From the NCBI GenBank assembly GCA_958295945.1, contig OY282386.1, positions 2,914,001 through 2,978,000 on the forward strand: DNA of 64,000 bases, written 5' to 3'. A program made the position numbers and the translations under genes. The notes below the pieces were generated by a model. It worked only from the letters and a program-made list of their open reading frames with translations. It searched no databases and was not told where the DNA came from. Of the stretch, positions 1-10,399 are shown piece after piece. The stretch comes from Candidatus Poribacteria bacterium. Its GTDB lineage: Bacteria > Poribacteria > WGA-4E > WGA-3G. Numbering within the stretch: the stretch's first letter is position 1; the number at the start of each line of letters is the position of its first letter.

Positions 1-51
1 TCAGATTCTAACTATTTTACCTATAACTCCTGAATGAAAAGGACATACAAT

Positions 52-504
52 ATGAGTAGAAACAGACGTAGAAAAATCATTATAGGACATTTACCTTCAG
101 ACATCAACCAGTCAAGCAATGACATTTTATCTCAAAAGATATTTGAACAGATAGATGATCTACTCACTAATGAATACGACTGGGATGAAATTGGTTATGA
201 GAAACCACGTCCGGAAGATATTGATAAGGCAAAAAATGTTATGTCCAATTTTATTTCATCAATAAATTCGGCAGGATATTCATTGTTTTCATTAGAAACA
301 CCGTCTATTTCCAATGGTGAAAATGGTGGTGCAACTATAGAGTGGCGCGAAAATGGAAGGAGTCTATATTTTGACATCAACCATCAAAGTATAAAGTTTA
401 CGAAGGTGTGGACAGAAGGCAAGAATACAATAGTGAGAACTAAGAAACTTCACAAGAGTGATTATGTGAAAGTATGGGAATGGATATTAAATGAACGATC
501 CTGA
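52..504 (+). CDS. hypothetical protein, first of a two-gene unit
   Basis: I do not recognise this protein. It is about 150 residues, soluble, with no signal peptide or membrane segment. It has a central acidic stretch (DWDEIGYEKPRPEDIDKA) and a C-terminal strand-rich part containing IEWRENGRSLYFDI, a pattern common in small conserved proteins that sit beside toxin-like genes. An ATG also exists at 34, but the ATG at 52 is preceded by AAAGGA at a normal distance, so I prefer it. The stop codon overlaps the start of the next gene by 14 bases, which points to translational coupling. The gene is probably real; its function is unknown. Confidence 0.6.
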   Translation: MSRNRRRKIIIGHLPSDINQSSNDILSQKIFEQIDDLLTNEYDWDEIGYEKPRPEDIDKAKNVMSNFISSINSAGYSLFSLETPSISNGENGGATIEWRENGRSLYFDINHQSIKFTKVWTEGKNTIVRTKKLHKSDYVKVWEWILNERS

Positions 505-927
505 ACATATAGAAAATGATGAAGAACTCTATAGAAGGTTTGAATCAAATGAGTTTAACACTAAAACTCCTCCTCAATATATTGTAAAAGCATCTGGTGA
601 TATCAAGTTTCAATCTGCAGCATTTCTCGGTGGAGAAAGACCGTCTGTAGATAGGTCAAAACTTAGGTTTAAGCCAGAAGAAACAAAAAAAATGACTCTG
701 ATGGTATTCTTAGTGTGATTACTGAAGATGTTAGGTCTATATCTATACAAGACTTTTCTGTTGATGTAAAATATGAACCGATTAACGATAACAAAGCACA
801 TTCGGAGATTATCATAATTCCAAATCTTGACGGTATATCAAAGAGTAGGAAAAAAGGGGCACTCTCAGATCTCAGAAGAGGTTTAGCAGAAATTGCAGTG
901 TGTGAAATTAAACCTAATCCGGTATGA
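491..927 (+). pseudogene. hypothetical protein interrupted by a frameshift at an A8 run
   Basis: The first frame (491-718) reads well up to KPEETKK and then ends in a short unrelated tail. The next frame (to 927) continues with ILSVITEDVRSISIQDF and looks like the second half of the same protein. The break falls at eight consecutive A residues at 685-692. Adding one A gives a single product of about 145 residues. It begins with an acidic N-terminus and has a middle motif AAFLGGERPSVDRSKL and a C-terminal basic helix. I do not recognise the family. The cause could be a true frameshift mutation, -1 ribosomal slippage on the A run, or a sequencing error. The gene overlaps the one upstream, so the two probably form one unit. 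Confidence 0.55.
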
Positions 928-960
928 TAGTAATTGGACAAACTCAATTGAGAAACAACA

Positions 961-1000
961 AGGTAACATTCCATATACAAATTAGAATGTTACCTTTTTT
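961..1000 (+). terminator. intrinsic terminator after the first gene pair
   Basis: Two perfect 11-base arms (AGGTAACATTC and GAATGTTACCT) enclose a 13-base loop and run directly into six T residues. It lies 34 bases after the end of the frameshifted gene and would end that transcript. Confidence 0.8.
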
Positions 1001-1099
1001 ATTGTCAAAAAAAAGAAAATACAATAAAATTATAGAAATAAAATGATGAATGTGTCAAAACTACTTATTACAATCGCAGCTTCAGTTCATGATGTCCTT

Positions 1100-1191
1100 A
1101 TACCAAATTAACGAGATTTTTCCTGTTTTCGATGCCGAGAACACGGGCGGGCAGGGGAACCCTGCCCCTACGATTTAGGTTAATTTGGTAT
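1100..1191. repeat. MITE-like palindromic repeat
   Basis: Terminal inverted arms of 13 bases (ATACCAAATTAAC at 1100-1112 and its complement at 1179-1191) flank an inner GC-rich hairpin (GGGCAGGG GAA CCCTGCCC, 1149-1167). The hairpin is followed by CTACG. The layout of outer AT-rich arms, inner hairpin and CTAC edge recurs at 8646, 31238, 44556 and 50997. No open frame lies inside it. It sits just upstream of the gene at 1220. Confidence 0.7.
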
Positions 1192-1219
1192 TATACTTGA
1201 TATAGCGAGGTACAACTAT

Positions 1220-2533
1220 ATGTATAGCTTAAAAAGATTTCTCCAATTAATGTTAATGATGGTTTTCTTTATGCTGCTTCTTACAACAGCATCAGCACAA
1301 TATCTTCTCATCCCAATGGATAATGTGCAGACAAACCACCTGAAAGCCTATGGATTGACCTATTGGGCATTGGAAGTGCCGCGGGAATACAGTTGTTACT
1401 GGTGGCTGAACTATCGTGGTGGATCGTTTGTTACTCCTGATGCTGCGGATGTGAAACTACGAGCAGCACAGATGGGTGTTACTTTTGAAACGTTGAGTGC
1501 TGTTGAATATCAGACAATCAAAGAGAGCCTCATTGAAACAAGTAATATGGATGAGATATTACTTGAAAAAGCACCAAAGATTGCTGTGTATGCACCACCT
1601 GAAGCGTCTCCATTTCAAGATCCTTGGGACGATGCGGTGAAAATTGCTCTGGATTACGCTGAGATTTCTTATGACCAAATTTGGGACAATGAGGTGCAAC
1701 GAGGTGCTCTACACACGGAAGGTTACGATTGGTTACATCTGCATCACGAAGATTTTACTGGACAGCACGGCAAATTTCACGGTTCATTTTCACACCAAGT
1801 ATGGTATCAACAACGGATGGCACTATTTGAGAAAACTGCAAAAGAATCAGGTTTTAAAAGCGTATCACGCCATAAAGGGCAAACTGCACTGGACATTGCA
1901 GATTATGTAGCAAAAGGTGGATTTATATTTGCCATGTGTTCTGCCCCTGAAACGCTGGATATTGCCTTAGCATCAAAGGGTGGTACGCTTGATATTGTTG
2001 ATCCTGTGTTAGATGCTACACCGCTTGCTCAGGATTTTCAAAAGAAATTGGACTTTGAACACACATTTGCATTTGAGAATTTTACACTCTATCCAAACCC
2101 GAACAAATATGAATTTTCTGATATTGATAATCCGAATCCTGATATGAGTCCACACACGGGGGTTGAGGATTTCAAACTCTTTGAATTTTCTGCGAAACAT
2201 GATCCGATACCAACAATGTTGACACAAAACCACGTCTCAGAAGTGCCGGGTTTCCTTGGACAAACAACATCATTTAATAAGAACACGATAAACCGATCAG
2301 TCACGATTTTAGCCAATATTGAAGGCACAAACTATGTCAAATATGTTCATGGCACATTGGGAAAGGGTACATTTACATTTCTCGGTGGACATGACCCAGA
2401 GGATTACCGCCATCTTGTCGGTGAAGGAAAGATACCAACCAATCTTGACCTGCATAAGCATTCACCCGGTTATCGGTTGATATTAAACAATATCCTGTTC
2501 CCTGCCGCTCGTAAAAAACCACAGAAAACCTAA
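1220..2533 (+). CDS. secreted amidotransferase-like conserved protein
   Basis: The protein has 437 residues. It opens with a clear signal peptide (hydrophobic residues 6-24, cleavage near TASAQ), so the mature protein is probably periplasmic. The first mature segment, LIPMDNVQTNHLKAYGLTYW followed by WLNYRGGSF, matches a family often labelled asparagine synthetase B in Bacteroidetes-type genomes. I see no AsnB glutaminase or ATP-pyrophosphatase motifs, so that label should not be taken as function. The alternation of AKGGFIFAMCSAPE and TFTFLGGHDPED resembles a class I glutamine-amidotransferase-like fold. This is inference, and the natural substrate is unknown. The gene leads a plus-strand run with nadE and the Wzi-like gene. 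Confidence 0.6.
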   Translation: MYSLKRFLQLMLMMVFFMLLLTTASAQYLLIPMDNVQTNHLKAYGLTYWALEVPREYSCYWWLNYRGGSFVTPDAADVKLRAAQMGVTFETLSAVEYQTIKESLIETSNMDEILLEKAPKIAVYAPPEASPFQDPWDDAVKIALDYAEISYDQIWDNEVQRGALHTEGYDWLHLHHEDFTGQHGKFHGSFSHQVWYQQRMALFEKTAKESGFKSVSRHKGQTALDIADYVAKGGFIFAMCSAPETLDIALASKGGTLDIVDPVLDATPLAQDFQKKLDFEHTFAFENFTLYPNPNKYEFSDIDNPNPDMSPHTGVEDFKLFEFSAKHDPIPTMLTQNHVSEVPGFLGQTTSFNKNTINRSVTILANIEGTNYVKYVHGTLGKGTFTFLGGHDPEDYRHLVGEGKIPTNLDLHKHSPGYRLILNNILFPAARKKPQKT

Positions 2534-2538
2534 TAGCC

Positions 2539-2600
2539 GTCAGTATTCAGTTTCAGTCAAGAATCCTCTTTTTAAAGAATCCTGAAAACTAATAACTGAC
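2539..2600. repeat. GTCAG-type inverted repeat
   Basis: Imperfect inverted arms, GTCAGTATTCAGTTTCAG on the left and CTGAAAACTAATAACTGAC on the right, fill the gap between two plus-strand genes. A longer version of the same GTCAG/CTGAC design occurs at 38962-39027. It ends just before the nadE start and leaves no obvious Shine-Dalgarno sequence there. Confidence 0.5.
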
Positions 2601-2607
2601 AACTATA

Positions 2608-4719
2608 ATGAATATGAAAGCAACACTCGCAACCTGCAACTTGAATCAGTGGTCACTTGATTTTGAGGGTAACTGTGAACGTATCATTGAGTCAATTGAA
2701 CGTGCGAAAGCAATAGGTGCTCGCTACCGACTCGGTCCTGAACTGGAAATCTCAGGTTATTCTTGTGAAGACCATTTTTTGGAGGAAGACACGTTACGGC
2801 ATAGTTGGGAAACGCTTGCACAAATCATAATCGGTGGTCATACTGATGGTATCTTGTGCGACATAGGTATGCCTGTGATGCACAAAAGTGTACGTTATAA
2901 TTGCAGAGTATTTGTCTGTGATGGTAAAATACTACTCATCCGTCCCAAAAAGACACTCGCTGCTGAAGGGAACTACAGAGAACCGCGTTGGTTTGCAGCT
3001 TGGCAGAAGGGATGGACAACCGAACCGTATCAGTTACCACCTGAAATCCGTGAAATCATTTCACAGTCGTCAGTGCCGATAGGATGTGCAGTCATCGTGA
3101 CTAATGATACAATCTTAGCTTCTGAGACCTGTGAAGAACTATTCGCGCCGCATTCACCCCATATTGACCTTGCTGCAAACGGTGTTGAAATTATTGCTAA
3201 TGGGTCAGGTTCACATCACGAACTACGCAAGCTTGATACGCGTTTATCTCTGATATGCAATGCTACTGATAAATGCGGAGGGATTTACCTATACGCAAAT
3301 CAACAAGGGTGTGATGGAGGTAGACTTTACTTTGATGGATGTGCCTCCATTGCTCAGAATGGACACATTCTTGCACAGGGATCACAATTTTCTATAAGCG
3401 ATGTTGAAGTGGTTTCAGCAACTGTTAATCTCTCAGATGTGCGGTCATATCGTGGTTCAAGAATGAGTGGTGCGGTACAGGCAAGTCAAAGTGTTTCAAT
3501 TCCACAAATAAATGTTGATTTTTCGGTGACCGATAGTAAAATACAAAGTGTTACCATACCGAAGGTTGATCCCAACATACATACACCTGAAGAGGAGATC
3601 GCACTTGGTCCTGCCTGTTGGCTATGGGATTATCTTAGACGATCTGAAGCTGGAGGATATTTTGTGCCACTATCAGGTGGATCGGATAGCGGTGCAGTTG
3701 CGACTCTTGTCGGGTCTATGTGTCAACTGGTTGCAAAATCAATTTTATCTGATGTACAACATGTAATAAGTGATGTTGAACGATTGCTTGGTAAAGATTG
3801 TGTAAGAACTATCAAGACAAAGTATAAGGACCCTTTTCTTGCTTCACAGCATCTTGCGCATCAACTTCTATATACTTGTTATATGGGAACTGTAAACAGT
3901 TCTCGTGAAACGCAGCAACGTTCAAAGCAGTTGGCAAGTGAGATCGGCAGCTATCATCTAAACATCAATATAGATACGCTTGTAAATGCGCTGCAAAAGT
4001 TATTCACTGGTATCACTGGTAAAACACCTCAGTTCAAGACTGAAGGTGGCAGCACTGTTGAGAATCAAGCATTACAAAACATACAGGCACGACTGCGGAT
4101 GGTCATCAGTTATCTATTTGCACAGACCTTGCCGTGGGTTCGCAATAAGCGTGGCACGCTTCTCGTCTTAGGTACTGGTAATGTTGACGAAGCATTGCGT
4201 GGGTATCTCACAAAATACGATTGCAGCAGTGCAGACATCAATCCGATAGGTAGTATCAGTAAAACGGATCTTCGTAGTTTTCTAAGATGGGCACAGAAGA
4301 ATCTCGGGTATCCAAGCCTTGGTGATATATTGGAAGCACCACCGACAGCTGAGCTGGAACCAATTACGGAGACCTATACGCAAACAGATGAAGATGATAT
4401 GGGTATGACTTATGCGGAGTTGAGTCGTTTCGGTCAGTTACGGAAAGTGCATCGGTGTGGACCTGTCAGTATGTTTGAAAAACTTGCTCAGGAATGGAAT
4501 CATCTTCCGCCAGACGAAGTGGCAGAAAAGGTGAAAAAGTTCTTCCGGTATTATGCGATTAATCGGCACAAGATGACAACTCTAACCCCTTCATACCATG
4601 CAGAACCGTACTCACCAGAAGATAACCGATTTGACCTTCGTCAGTTTCTATACAACACACGTTGGAGTTGGCAATTTAAGAAGATAGATAGGATGTGCGA
4701 GGAGATGCAAGACGAATGA
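2608..4719 (+). CDS. nadE: glutamine-dependent NAD(+) synthase, long eukaryote-like type
   Basis: This 703-residue enzyme makes NAD from nicotinic acid adenine dinucleotide, ATP and glutamine in the cytoplasm. The N-terminal nitrilase-type glutaminase domain (about 1-300) shows the expected triad: Glu45 in GPELEISGY, Lys114 in RPKKTLA and Cys175 in [13 protein letters not shown]. The C-terminal synthetase domain carries the pyrophosphate loop PLSGGSDSG near residue 357 and [15 protein letters not shown]. The length and the PHSPH cysteine context match the yeast Qns1 type rather than the shorter bacterial form. Its stop codon overlaps the next start as ATGA, so it is probably co-translated with the Wzi-like gene. 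Identification is firm. Confidence 0.95.
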   Translation: MNMKATLATCNLNQWSLDFEGNCERIIESIERAKAIGARYRLGPELEISGYSCEDHFLEEDTLRHSWETLAQIIIGGHTDGILCDIGMPVMHKSVRYNCRVFVCDGKILLIRPKKTLAAEGNYREPRWFAAWQKGWTTEPYQLPPEIREIISQSSVPIGCAVIVTNDTILASETCEELFAPHSPHIDLAANGVEIIANGSGSHHELRKLDTRLSLICNATDKCGGIYLYANQQGCDGGRLYFDGCASIAQNGHILAQGSQFSISDVEVVSATVNLSDVRSYRGSRMSGAVQASQSVSIPQINVDFSVTDSKIQSVTIPKVDPNIHTPEEEIALGPACWLWDYLRRSEAGGYFVPLSGGSDSGAVATLVGSMCQLVAKSILSDVQHVISDVERLLGKDCVRTIKTKYKDPFLASQHLAHQLLYTCYMGTVNSSRETQQRSKQLASEIGSYHLNINIDTLVNALQKLFTGITGKTPQFKTEGGSTVENQALQNIQARLRMVISYLFAQTLPWVRNKRGTLLVLGTGNVDEALRGYLTKYDCSSADINPIGSISKTDLRSFLRWAQKNLGYPSLGDILEAPPTAELEPITETYTQTDEDDMGMTYAELSRFGQLRKVHRCGPVSMFEKLAQEWNHLPPDEVAEKVKKFFRYYAINRHKMTTLTPSYHAEPYSPEDNRFDLRQFLYNTRWSWQFKKIDRMCEEMQDE

Positions 4720-6359
4720 TAACCCTTAATTCTTCAGTTGTATATAGGAAATTAAGCGTTCTTCTTTTCTCTATTTTCTTATTCTTGCTATCTGTCTTGC
4801 TATCAGTATACGCTACTCCAAATATTCCAAATAACTTTGATGGTTGGGTGATTGACACGTTGTATAAACTTGAGGTTTCTGGTGTTACAGGTGGTTTTCA
4901 TCGGCACACATTGCCGCTTTCGCGTGAGGATGTCGCAATGATTGTCCGAACTGCAGATAAACGTGTCCAATCTGGAGATGTCACTATATCTGACATAGAC
5001 AGAAAACTCTTAGAAAAACTCAAACGAGAATTCTACAATGAGTTAGTCCAGAAAAATCCCAAAGCTTCACAAAAAACTGTACTACAAAGAACAGCCTTAA
5101 TTATTGAACCCGAATTACGTATGGCTAATGAGGAGATTGCACCTGCGCTTCAAAGTGGACTGCATTTCGTTATTGGTAAAGATAGTCACAGATTGAACAT
5201 ATATTCTGAATTGGAAATATCCAATTTTGAACAGCGACAAGATTTTTTAGAAAGTTATTATCTACCGGTTCCACCACCCCTTTTGAAATCTGCAGACCAA
5301 CGGTATGAGAAATGGTATTGGGATTATGTAGTTGACTTCAAACGAAGTTATGTTGAATACAATCTCTCATTCTCCGAAAATGCGAAGATAAATCTACTCT
5401 TTGGAAGAGATTCTGTTTATTGGGGTGCGAGTCCTATCAAGTCTGTCGGAATATCTGATAACTCCCCACCGTTTGAACTTGTCCGTCTCACTGGAACAAT
5501 CCCTTGTAAGATCGGCACACTCAAAGCAACTGCGTTTTCAGCACAACTCAATTCAACATGGTATGATGACAGCACTACACGTTACCTTGCGAAACGCTAT
5601 CTTAGCGCGCATCGGGTGGACTATCAATTTAGTGATTGGCTTGAAATAGGTGTATCGGAATGGGTGCTTTATGGTGGAGATGTGGAGTCAGTCAGATGGT
5701 ACTATCTCAATCCTATAATCCCATATTATGCGGTGCAATATAATGCAAAGAATGACGACAATTTGATGCTGAGTTTTGATTGCGCAGTGCGACCGATTGA
5801 TGGTGTACGTTTATATGCAGAGTGGCTTGCCGATGATTTTCAGTACCAATCCGATTCCAATGACCCGCATGCGGTAACCTGGCTTACTGGTGTGGAGTGG
5901 TATCCAAAGTTTGCAGACCGACAACTCGGTTTTCTCACAGAATATGTGCGTGTCAATCGTTGGACATATACACATCTGGAACCTGATAACCAGTTCACAC
6001 ACTTCGGCACAATGATTGGACATCCGATAGGCACGGATGCTGATTTACTCACGTTTCGTGCGTCTTATCATGCAACACCTTCTGCAGTCTTTGAGGGGAG
6101 TCTTAGCCATCAACGAAACGGTGAAGCAGACATTACTGATCGGTTTTACGGTGAAGATTTTGAGAACATACCTTTTCCATCTGGAATAGTTGAACGGTTA
6201 ACTGAATTTCGACTTGGTTGGAAATATAGTCCGATAAATGGGGTTAAAGGTACTATCAACTACGCATGGCGGCATATTCAAAACAGAGAACACGTTGAAG
6301 ATGATACTGATCAACAACACCGATTTGTTTTTATGATTGCTTATGCATGGGGAAACTAA
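4716..6359 (+). CDS. Wzi-like outer-membrane protein
   Basis: The protein has about 547 residues. I place the start at the ATG at 4716, which forms an ATGA overlap with nadE and has AGGAG 11 bases upstream; a GTG 21 bases earlier is the alternative. Residues 10-30 form a signal peptide ending near VYA. An N-terminal helical region ([29 protein letters not shown]) precedes a long strand-rich barrel with alternating aromatic residues and a final strand [11 protein letters not shown]. That order, and the motif [19 protein letters not shown], fit the capsule-assembly Wzi family (Caps_assemb_Wzi). Such proteins help anchor polysaccharide at the cell surface. No capsule synthesis genes are nearby, so the substrate is unknown. 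Confidence 0.75.
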   Translation: MITLNSSVVYRKLSVLLFSIFLFLLSVLLSVYATPNIPNNFDGWVIDTLYKLEVSGVTGGFHRHTLPLSREDVAMIVRTADKRVQSGDVTISDIDRKLLEKLKREFYNELVQKNPKASQKTVLQRTALIIEPELRMANEEIAPALQSGLHFVIGKDSHRLNIYSELEISNFEQRQDFLESYYLPVPPPLLKSADQRYEKWYWDYVVDFKRSYVEYNLSFSENAKINLLFGRDSVYWGASPIKSVGISDNSPPFELVRLTGTIPCKIGTLKATAFSAQLNSTWYDDSTTRYLAKRYLSAHRVDYQFSDWLEIGVSEWVLYGGDVESVRWYYLNPIIPYYAVQYNAKNDDNLMLSFDCAVRPIDGVRLYAEWLADDFQYQSDSNDPHAVTWLTGVEWYPKFADRQLGFLTEYVRVNRWTYTHLEPDNQFTHFGTMIGHPIGTDADLLTFRASYHATPSAVFEGSLSHQRNGEADITDRFYGEDFENIPFPSGIVERLTEFRLGWKYSPINGVKGTINYAWRHIQNREHVEDDTDQQHRFVFMIAYAWGN

Positions 6360-6382
6360 GGTATAAATAAGGAATTATCCAC

Positions 6383-7054
6383 ATGCTGAAGATAACAAGA
6401 CGCATACTCATAAGACTCATTTTATGTGCAGTTCTAATCGTTGGATTTGTCGTGTTTGTCCGTGATTTGAACGGAGTGCGACTCCTTGTACTTTCACCCA
6501 AAATATTGAAATATCGTCCTGTGATACAAGAACATGCTGCTATGCATCAATTGGATTGGCGACTTATTACTGCCCTGATTGTGCAAGAATCTGGGTTTGA
6601 CGAGAATGCCGAGAGTCATGCAGGTGCGATGGGTTTGATGCAACTGATGCCAGATACGGCAAAAGAGCTTGGTGTTACTGACCCATACAACGCTAATGAA
6701 AGTATCGCTGGTGCGACACGTTATTTCCGCAGTTTATACGACCTGTATCCTAACAGTTCACATCCGAATCGTGTTCGTATTGCTTTGGCAAGTTATAATG
6801 GAGGACGTGGACACATCAAGGATGCTCAACAGATTACTGCACACAGACATGATGACCCAAATCAATGGGAGTGTCTCAGCAAAAGTCTTGTCCTGCTTAC
6901 AGAAAAAGATAAGGTATTACATAGGAACGTGTGGGAGGCAGGTGTGCCACCGCACGGCTATTTTCAAGGTTATCCTGAGACACTTGACTATGTTGATCGG
7001 GTCATTCGTTATTATCAAAGGCTGTGTTATTATTCTAAGTTAATTCACAGATAG
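6383..7054 (+). CDS. lytic transglycosylase, SLT/GH23 family
   Basis: This 223-residue protein has an N-terminal membrane anchor (residues 7-26) and then a goose-type lysozyme fold that cleaves peptidoglycan in the periplasm. The catalytic glutamate is Glu69 in LIVQESGFD. The characteristic motifs follow in order: GAMGLMQLMPDTA, GATRYFRSLYDLYP and ALASYNGGRGHI. The C-terminal YPETLDYVDRVIRYY matches the membrane-bound MltF-like branch. It lies 23 bases after the Wzi-like gene on the same strand and may be co-transcribed with it. Identification is firm; its particular cell-wall role is not. Confidence 0.92.
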   Translation: MLKITRRILIRLILCAVLIVGFVVFVRDLNGVRLLVLSPKILKYRPVIQEHAAMHQLDWRLITALIVQESGFDENAESHAGAMGLMQLMPDTAKELGVTDPYNANESIAGATRYFRSLYDLYPNSSHPNRVRIALASYNGGRGHIKDAQQITAHRHDDPNQWECLSKSLVLLTEKDKVLHRNVWEAGVPPHGYFQGYPETLDYVDRVIRYYQRLCYYSKLIHR

Positions 7055-7246
7055 AAATATATCTAAGTATTAGGTTATGGAGATTGTGAGATTTCAGAAT
7101 AATAGACTGCGATAAGTATTAACTATAGTTCGGCAAGTTTCATCCTGTCAAGAAGTATTGATAATATATTGAAAGGATACCCTCTTTTCTGCCTTTTGTC
7201 ACTCAGAAAAATAAAACTGTCCAAACCATTTATATATAGAGAGAAA

Positions 7247-7283
7247 ATAACATGCACTCCCTATCTAATAAGTTGCATGTTAT
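7247..7283 (-). terminator. probable terminator for the binding-protein gene
   Basis: Perfect 10-base arms (ATAACATGCA at 7247-7256, TGCATGTTAT at 7274-7283) enclose a 17-base loop. On the minus strand the stem is followed by TTTTCTCTC, a short U-rich tail. It lies 30 bases past the stop codon of the minus-strand gene 7314-8462. It is AT-rich, so the strength is uncertain. I see no gene in 7055-7313. Confidence 0.5.
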
Positions 7284-7313
7284 GTCTTAAATGGTCTGAT
7301 TGATATTTTGCTC

Positions 7314-8462
7314 CTATTCGGGTATTGCTTCAATTATTTCATTCAATGCATGTGGAATTCCATCAGTCATTCCTCTAACACCTACACTTTTTACAGGATT
7401 ACGGTTTCCATCAAAGCGAAGGATGGTTGTAGCACCTTCGTAGTCGGTGATGGCAGATATTGCATCTCGGATTGCGGTTGGATCATCTGCTGAACCTACC
7501 ATCTCTATTACCATTGCTAAAATCTGCATAGCATCATAACTTGTTGCAGCAACGCCATCAACTGAATTGTATTTCTCCATATAAGCGGAATTAAAAACTT
7601 CCGCATCTGGATCTAAGTTTGTACAAAAGTGTCCGTCAACAGGTGCATTATCTTGCAAAGTGGTAGACATAAGTGGATCGTCCCAACCATCACTACCGAT
7701 AAAGGCGGATACAATCTCCATATCCCGTGCCTGTTTCATAATCAATGGATTTGCAGCTGGAAAACTTGCAAGAAGAAGGACATCAGGATTTGCTTCTTTG
7801 ACTGCTGTAAGTTGTGTATCAAACACCATATCGCTACTCTGATAAGTTTGTTCAACGACTATCATACCACCAAGTTCTTCAAAACTAGATCTGAAAGACT
7901 CCACAAAACCCTCAGAATAAACATCCATGTTTTGCCAAATCATTCCTGCAGTCTCGTATCCAAGATCTTCTATGGCAACCTTAGCAAGAAGTTTTGCTTG
8001 CAGTACATTTGAACCAGCAATGAGAAACATTAGATCTTTTGGATCTGTTTCATCTGCTGTTACCTCGGCTCTTGTTGCACCCAATAGAACTGGTACAGTT
8101 GCTACAGGACCAACTTTCACAGCATGACTTGAAAAGAGCGGACCTAAAATAGCAACAACATTATCAACTTCAACCAATTCAGTTGCAGATTGGACTATGG
8201 TTTCAGTTGTTTCCTGTTTAAAGATCAACTCAATCTGCATACCGAGAACGCCACCTGCTGCATTGATTTCGTCTCGTGCGAGTTCAGCACCCTTTCCAAA
8301 ACTGGTATAATTCGGTTCTGGATGAATTAACCCAACTTTTAGCGTCGGCATTTCGTCATCTATTGGTGGAAGCATATCCTTCATTCTTTCACACCCAGAA
8401 AACACCGCAACAGTGAGTACGAGAACTATGTACAGCGTCAACCCAAAAATTCTTGTGTTCAT
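7314..8462 (-). CDS. ABC transporter substrate-binding lipoprotein, branched-chain amino acid type
   Basis: The protein has 382 residues. A lipoprotein signal (VAVFSGC, Cys near residue 24) predicts anchoring in the membrane facing the periplasm. The mature part starts with LKVGLIHPEPNYTSFGKGAE and AINAAGGVLGMQIELIF-like segments and continues through AILGPLFSSHAVKVGPVA. This is the periplasmic-binding family 6 pattern of LivK-type proteins, which bind amino acids, amides or similar solutes. A good Shine-Dalgarno (GGGAG) precedes the ATG. No LivH/LivM/LivG/LivF genes are adjacent; the nearby ATPase at 8806-10332 belongs to another ABC class. The ligand is therefore unknown. Confidence 0.85.
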   Translation of the reverse strand: MNTRIFGLTLYIVLVLTVAVFSGCERMKDMLPPIDDEMPTLKVGLIHPEPNYTSFGKGAELARDEINAAGGVLGMQIELIFKQETTETIVQSATELVEVDNVVAILGPLFSSHAVKVGPVATVPVLLGATRAEVTADETDPKDLMFLIAGSNVLQAKLLAKVAIEDLGYETAGMIWQNMDVYSEGFVESFRSSFEELGGMIVVEQTYQSSDMVFDTQLTAVKEANPDVLLLASFPAANPLIMKQARDMEIVSAFIGSDGWDDPLMSTTLQDNAPVDGHFCTNLDPDAEVFNSAYMEKYNSVDGVAATSYDAMQILAMVIEMVGSADDPTAIRDAISAITDYEGATTILRFDGNRNPVKSVGVRGMTDGIPHALNEIIEAIPE

Positions 8463-8645
8463 ACAATTTCTCCCAATTTTCTTATGAGGGTTTTACACAA
8501 CTAATGATTTGATCAGGCTGCACGATAACCCTCTGCATCGCGCATTTTGCTATCAACTTTCATCTATGATAACAATTTGCAAAAAAATAATCAAGAATAT
8601 TGTCTTTTGTGGGGTGTGTGTAAAGTATTTGTCACATCATCCCAT

Positions 8646-8760
8646 TATAGTAGATTTTGAAAGGACTTGAACACTCTGCATCAGCGAGGTTAGAAAACCT
8701 CGCCTACCGTGGGTCGACAGTGTCAACTTATATTTATAATTCACTATAAAGTCTACTATA
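8646..8760. repeat. dispersed palindromic repeat (TATAGTAGA family)
   Basis: The outer arms TATAGTAGA (8646) and TCTACTATA (ending 8760) face each other. Inside is an 8-base hairpin (GCGAGGTT AGAA AACCTCGC, 8684-8703) followed by CTACCG. The left 65 bases match, in reverse orientation, the copy at 50997-51059 (shared TAGTAGATTTTGAAA, ACTTGAACA and GCGAGGTT blocks). The rest of the gap 8463-8805 holds no supported gene. Confidence 0.75.
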
Positions 8761-8805
8761 TTCGGACACCTGTTGACTCACTGGACTTATGTGTGACAGA
8801 AACCA

Positions 8806-10332
8806 TTACTCACAATTGGTTAAACCAAGCATTAGTTTTCCCAATTCTTGATGATTTGTTTCGTTCGGTATTACTACACCAACGATCACGCCATTAAACA
8901 TTACTGCAATCCTATCAGAGAGTTCAAGTAGTTCGTCCAACTCAGAAGAGACAAGTATTATCGCTTTTCCACGATTACGCGCTTGAATAAGCCTTGTATG
9001 AACAAATTTTGCAGCATGAATGTCCAATCCGCGTGTTGGATGTGCAGAAATAATCAACGTTGGATCACCAGATAACTCACGAGCGACAACAACCTTCTGC
9101 TGATTCCCACCTGATAACGTGCTAATTGGATCGTATATATTTCCAACCCGTATTTGATACTTATCCAATGCATTCATAGAGAATCGCCGAATATTTTCTG
9201 TATGTAGTATTGCGTTTCGTAAAAACAGATTTTGTGTATGTCTTCCTATGATAAAGTTCTCATCGATGCGATTATTCAGACTTACACCGTGTCGGTGTCT
9301 GTCCGCAGGTAGATGTGCGACTTTTCTCTTACGGAATTCTGCTGGTGATGCATTGGTGACAGATTCACCGTTAAATGTAATATATCCTTTGTCTATCTTA
9401 CGCAATCCGGTTAGCATTTCAACAAGTTCTGTCTGTCCATTGCCTTCAACGCCAGCGATGCCGACAATTTCGCCTGAATACACATCAAGTGTAATCCCGT
9501 TTAGTAACCTTTTAGAAGTATCAGATGTCACTGTAATATCATCTAATCTTAGTATTGGACGATTTTGCTCTATATCCTTTCGTTCAATAGCGTTCTGTGT
9601 TACAGGTTCTCCAAGCATGAGTTCCGCTAACTCATGTGGATCTGTTTCTGATACAGACCGGGTAGTGATAGATTTTCCGCGTTGCATGACTGTCACAGTA
9701 TCTGCTATCGTCATTACCTCGTTGAGTTTGTGTGTAATGATGATAATACTCCTGCCTTCCTTTTTCAGACCACGCATACAATCAAATAATCCTTCAATCT
9801 CTTGTGGAACAAGTACTGCTGTCGGTTCATCCATAATCAGTATTTCTGCACCGTGGTAAAGGACTTTAAGGATTTCTGTATGTTGTTGTGCCCCAATTGG
9901 CAGCGATTCAATTGAAACATTTAATTGGACATCAAACCCAAGTTCATTTGAAAGTTCTATGATTTCTTTTTCAGCTTCATGATAGTCAATTAGAGTTCCA
10001 TATTTTCGTGTTTCCTTTGCTAAGATAATATTCTGAAGTGCGGTAAAAGTAGGTATCAAAGTGAAGTGTTGTTGGATCATTCCTAAACCGAGTTGCATTG
10101 CCTGTTTTGGAGTAGAGATATTAACAGATTGTCCATCAACATATATTTGTCCAGAATCCGGTTGTTGCAGTCCGTAGAGAATATTCATCAAAGTCGATTT
10201 ACCTGCACCGTTTTCACCTACGATAGCATGAATTTCACGTTGGTTGAGTGAAAAATCCACATTTTCGTTTGCTTGCACAAGTCCAAATCTCTTGTTGATG
10301 CTGCGCATCTCTATTACGGGAATCTGTGACAT
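8806..10332 (-). CDS. nucleoside/simple-sugar ABC transporter ATP-binding protein (two ATPase domains)
   Basis: This 508-residue protein has two tandem ATPase domains, as in the RbsA and YufO/NupO families that energise sugar or nucleoside uptake at the inner membrane. Domain one has Walker A GENGAGKST (about 38-46), a degenerate signature LPIGAQQ, Walker B ILIMDEPTAVL and a switch histidine in IIIITHKLNEV. Domain two has GVEGNGQTE, the full signature LSGGNQQK and LIISAHPTRGLD. The unusual first signature and the DEPTAVLVPQE run point to the nucleoside (BMP-type) branch. No permease or BMP lipoprotein gene is present in this window, so partners must lie elsewhere. Confidence 0.88.
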   Translation of the reverse strand: MSQIPVIEMRSINKRFGLVQANENVDFSLNQREIHAIVGENGAGKSTLMNILYGLQQPDSGQIYVDGQSVNISTPKQAMQLGLGMIQQHFTLIPTFTALQNIILAKETRKYGTLIDYHEAEKEIIELSNELGFDVQLNVSIESLPIGAQQHTEILKVLYHGAEILIMDEPTAVLVPQEIEGLFDCMRGLKKEGRSIIIITHKLNEVMTIADTVTVMQRGKSITTRSVSETDPHELAELMLGEPVTQNAIERKDIEQNRPILRLDDITVTSDTSKRLLNGITLDVYSGEIVGIAGVEGNGQTELVEMLTGLRKIDKGYITFNGESVTNASPAEFRKRKVAHLPADRHRHGVSLNNRIDENFIIGRHTQNLFLRNAILHTENIRRFSMNALDKYQIRVGNIYDPISTLSGGNQQKVVVARELSGDPTLIISAHPTRGLDIHAAKFVHTRLIQARNRGKAIILVSSELDELLELSDRIAVMFNGVIVGVVIPNETNHQELGKLMLGLTNCE

Positions 10333-10399
10333 TGTTATTTACCTATTCTGAAAATACAACTTATTTGATATGATTGGGATAATTCATTGCTGTCAATCA

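Noticed and set aside
1220-2533. Annotation of the secreted protein as asparagine synthetase B.
   Set aside because: No glutaminase or synthetase motifs of AsnB are present and the protein is exported. Only the family label suggests it.
9248-9859. A 203-codon frame on the plus strand.
   Set aside because: It is antisense to the ABC ATPase, has no ribosome site and its composition follows the opposite strand.
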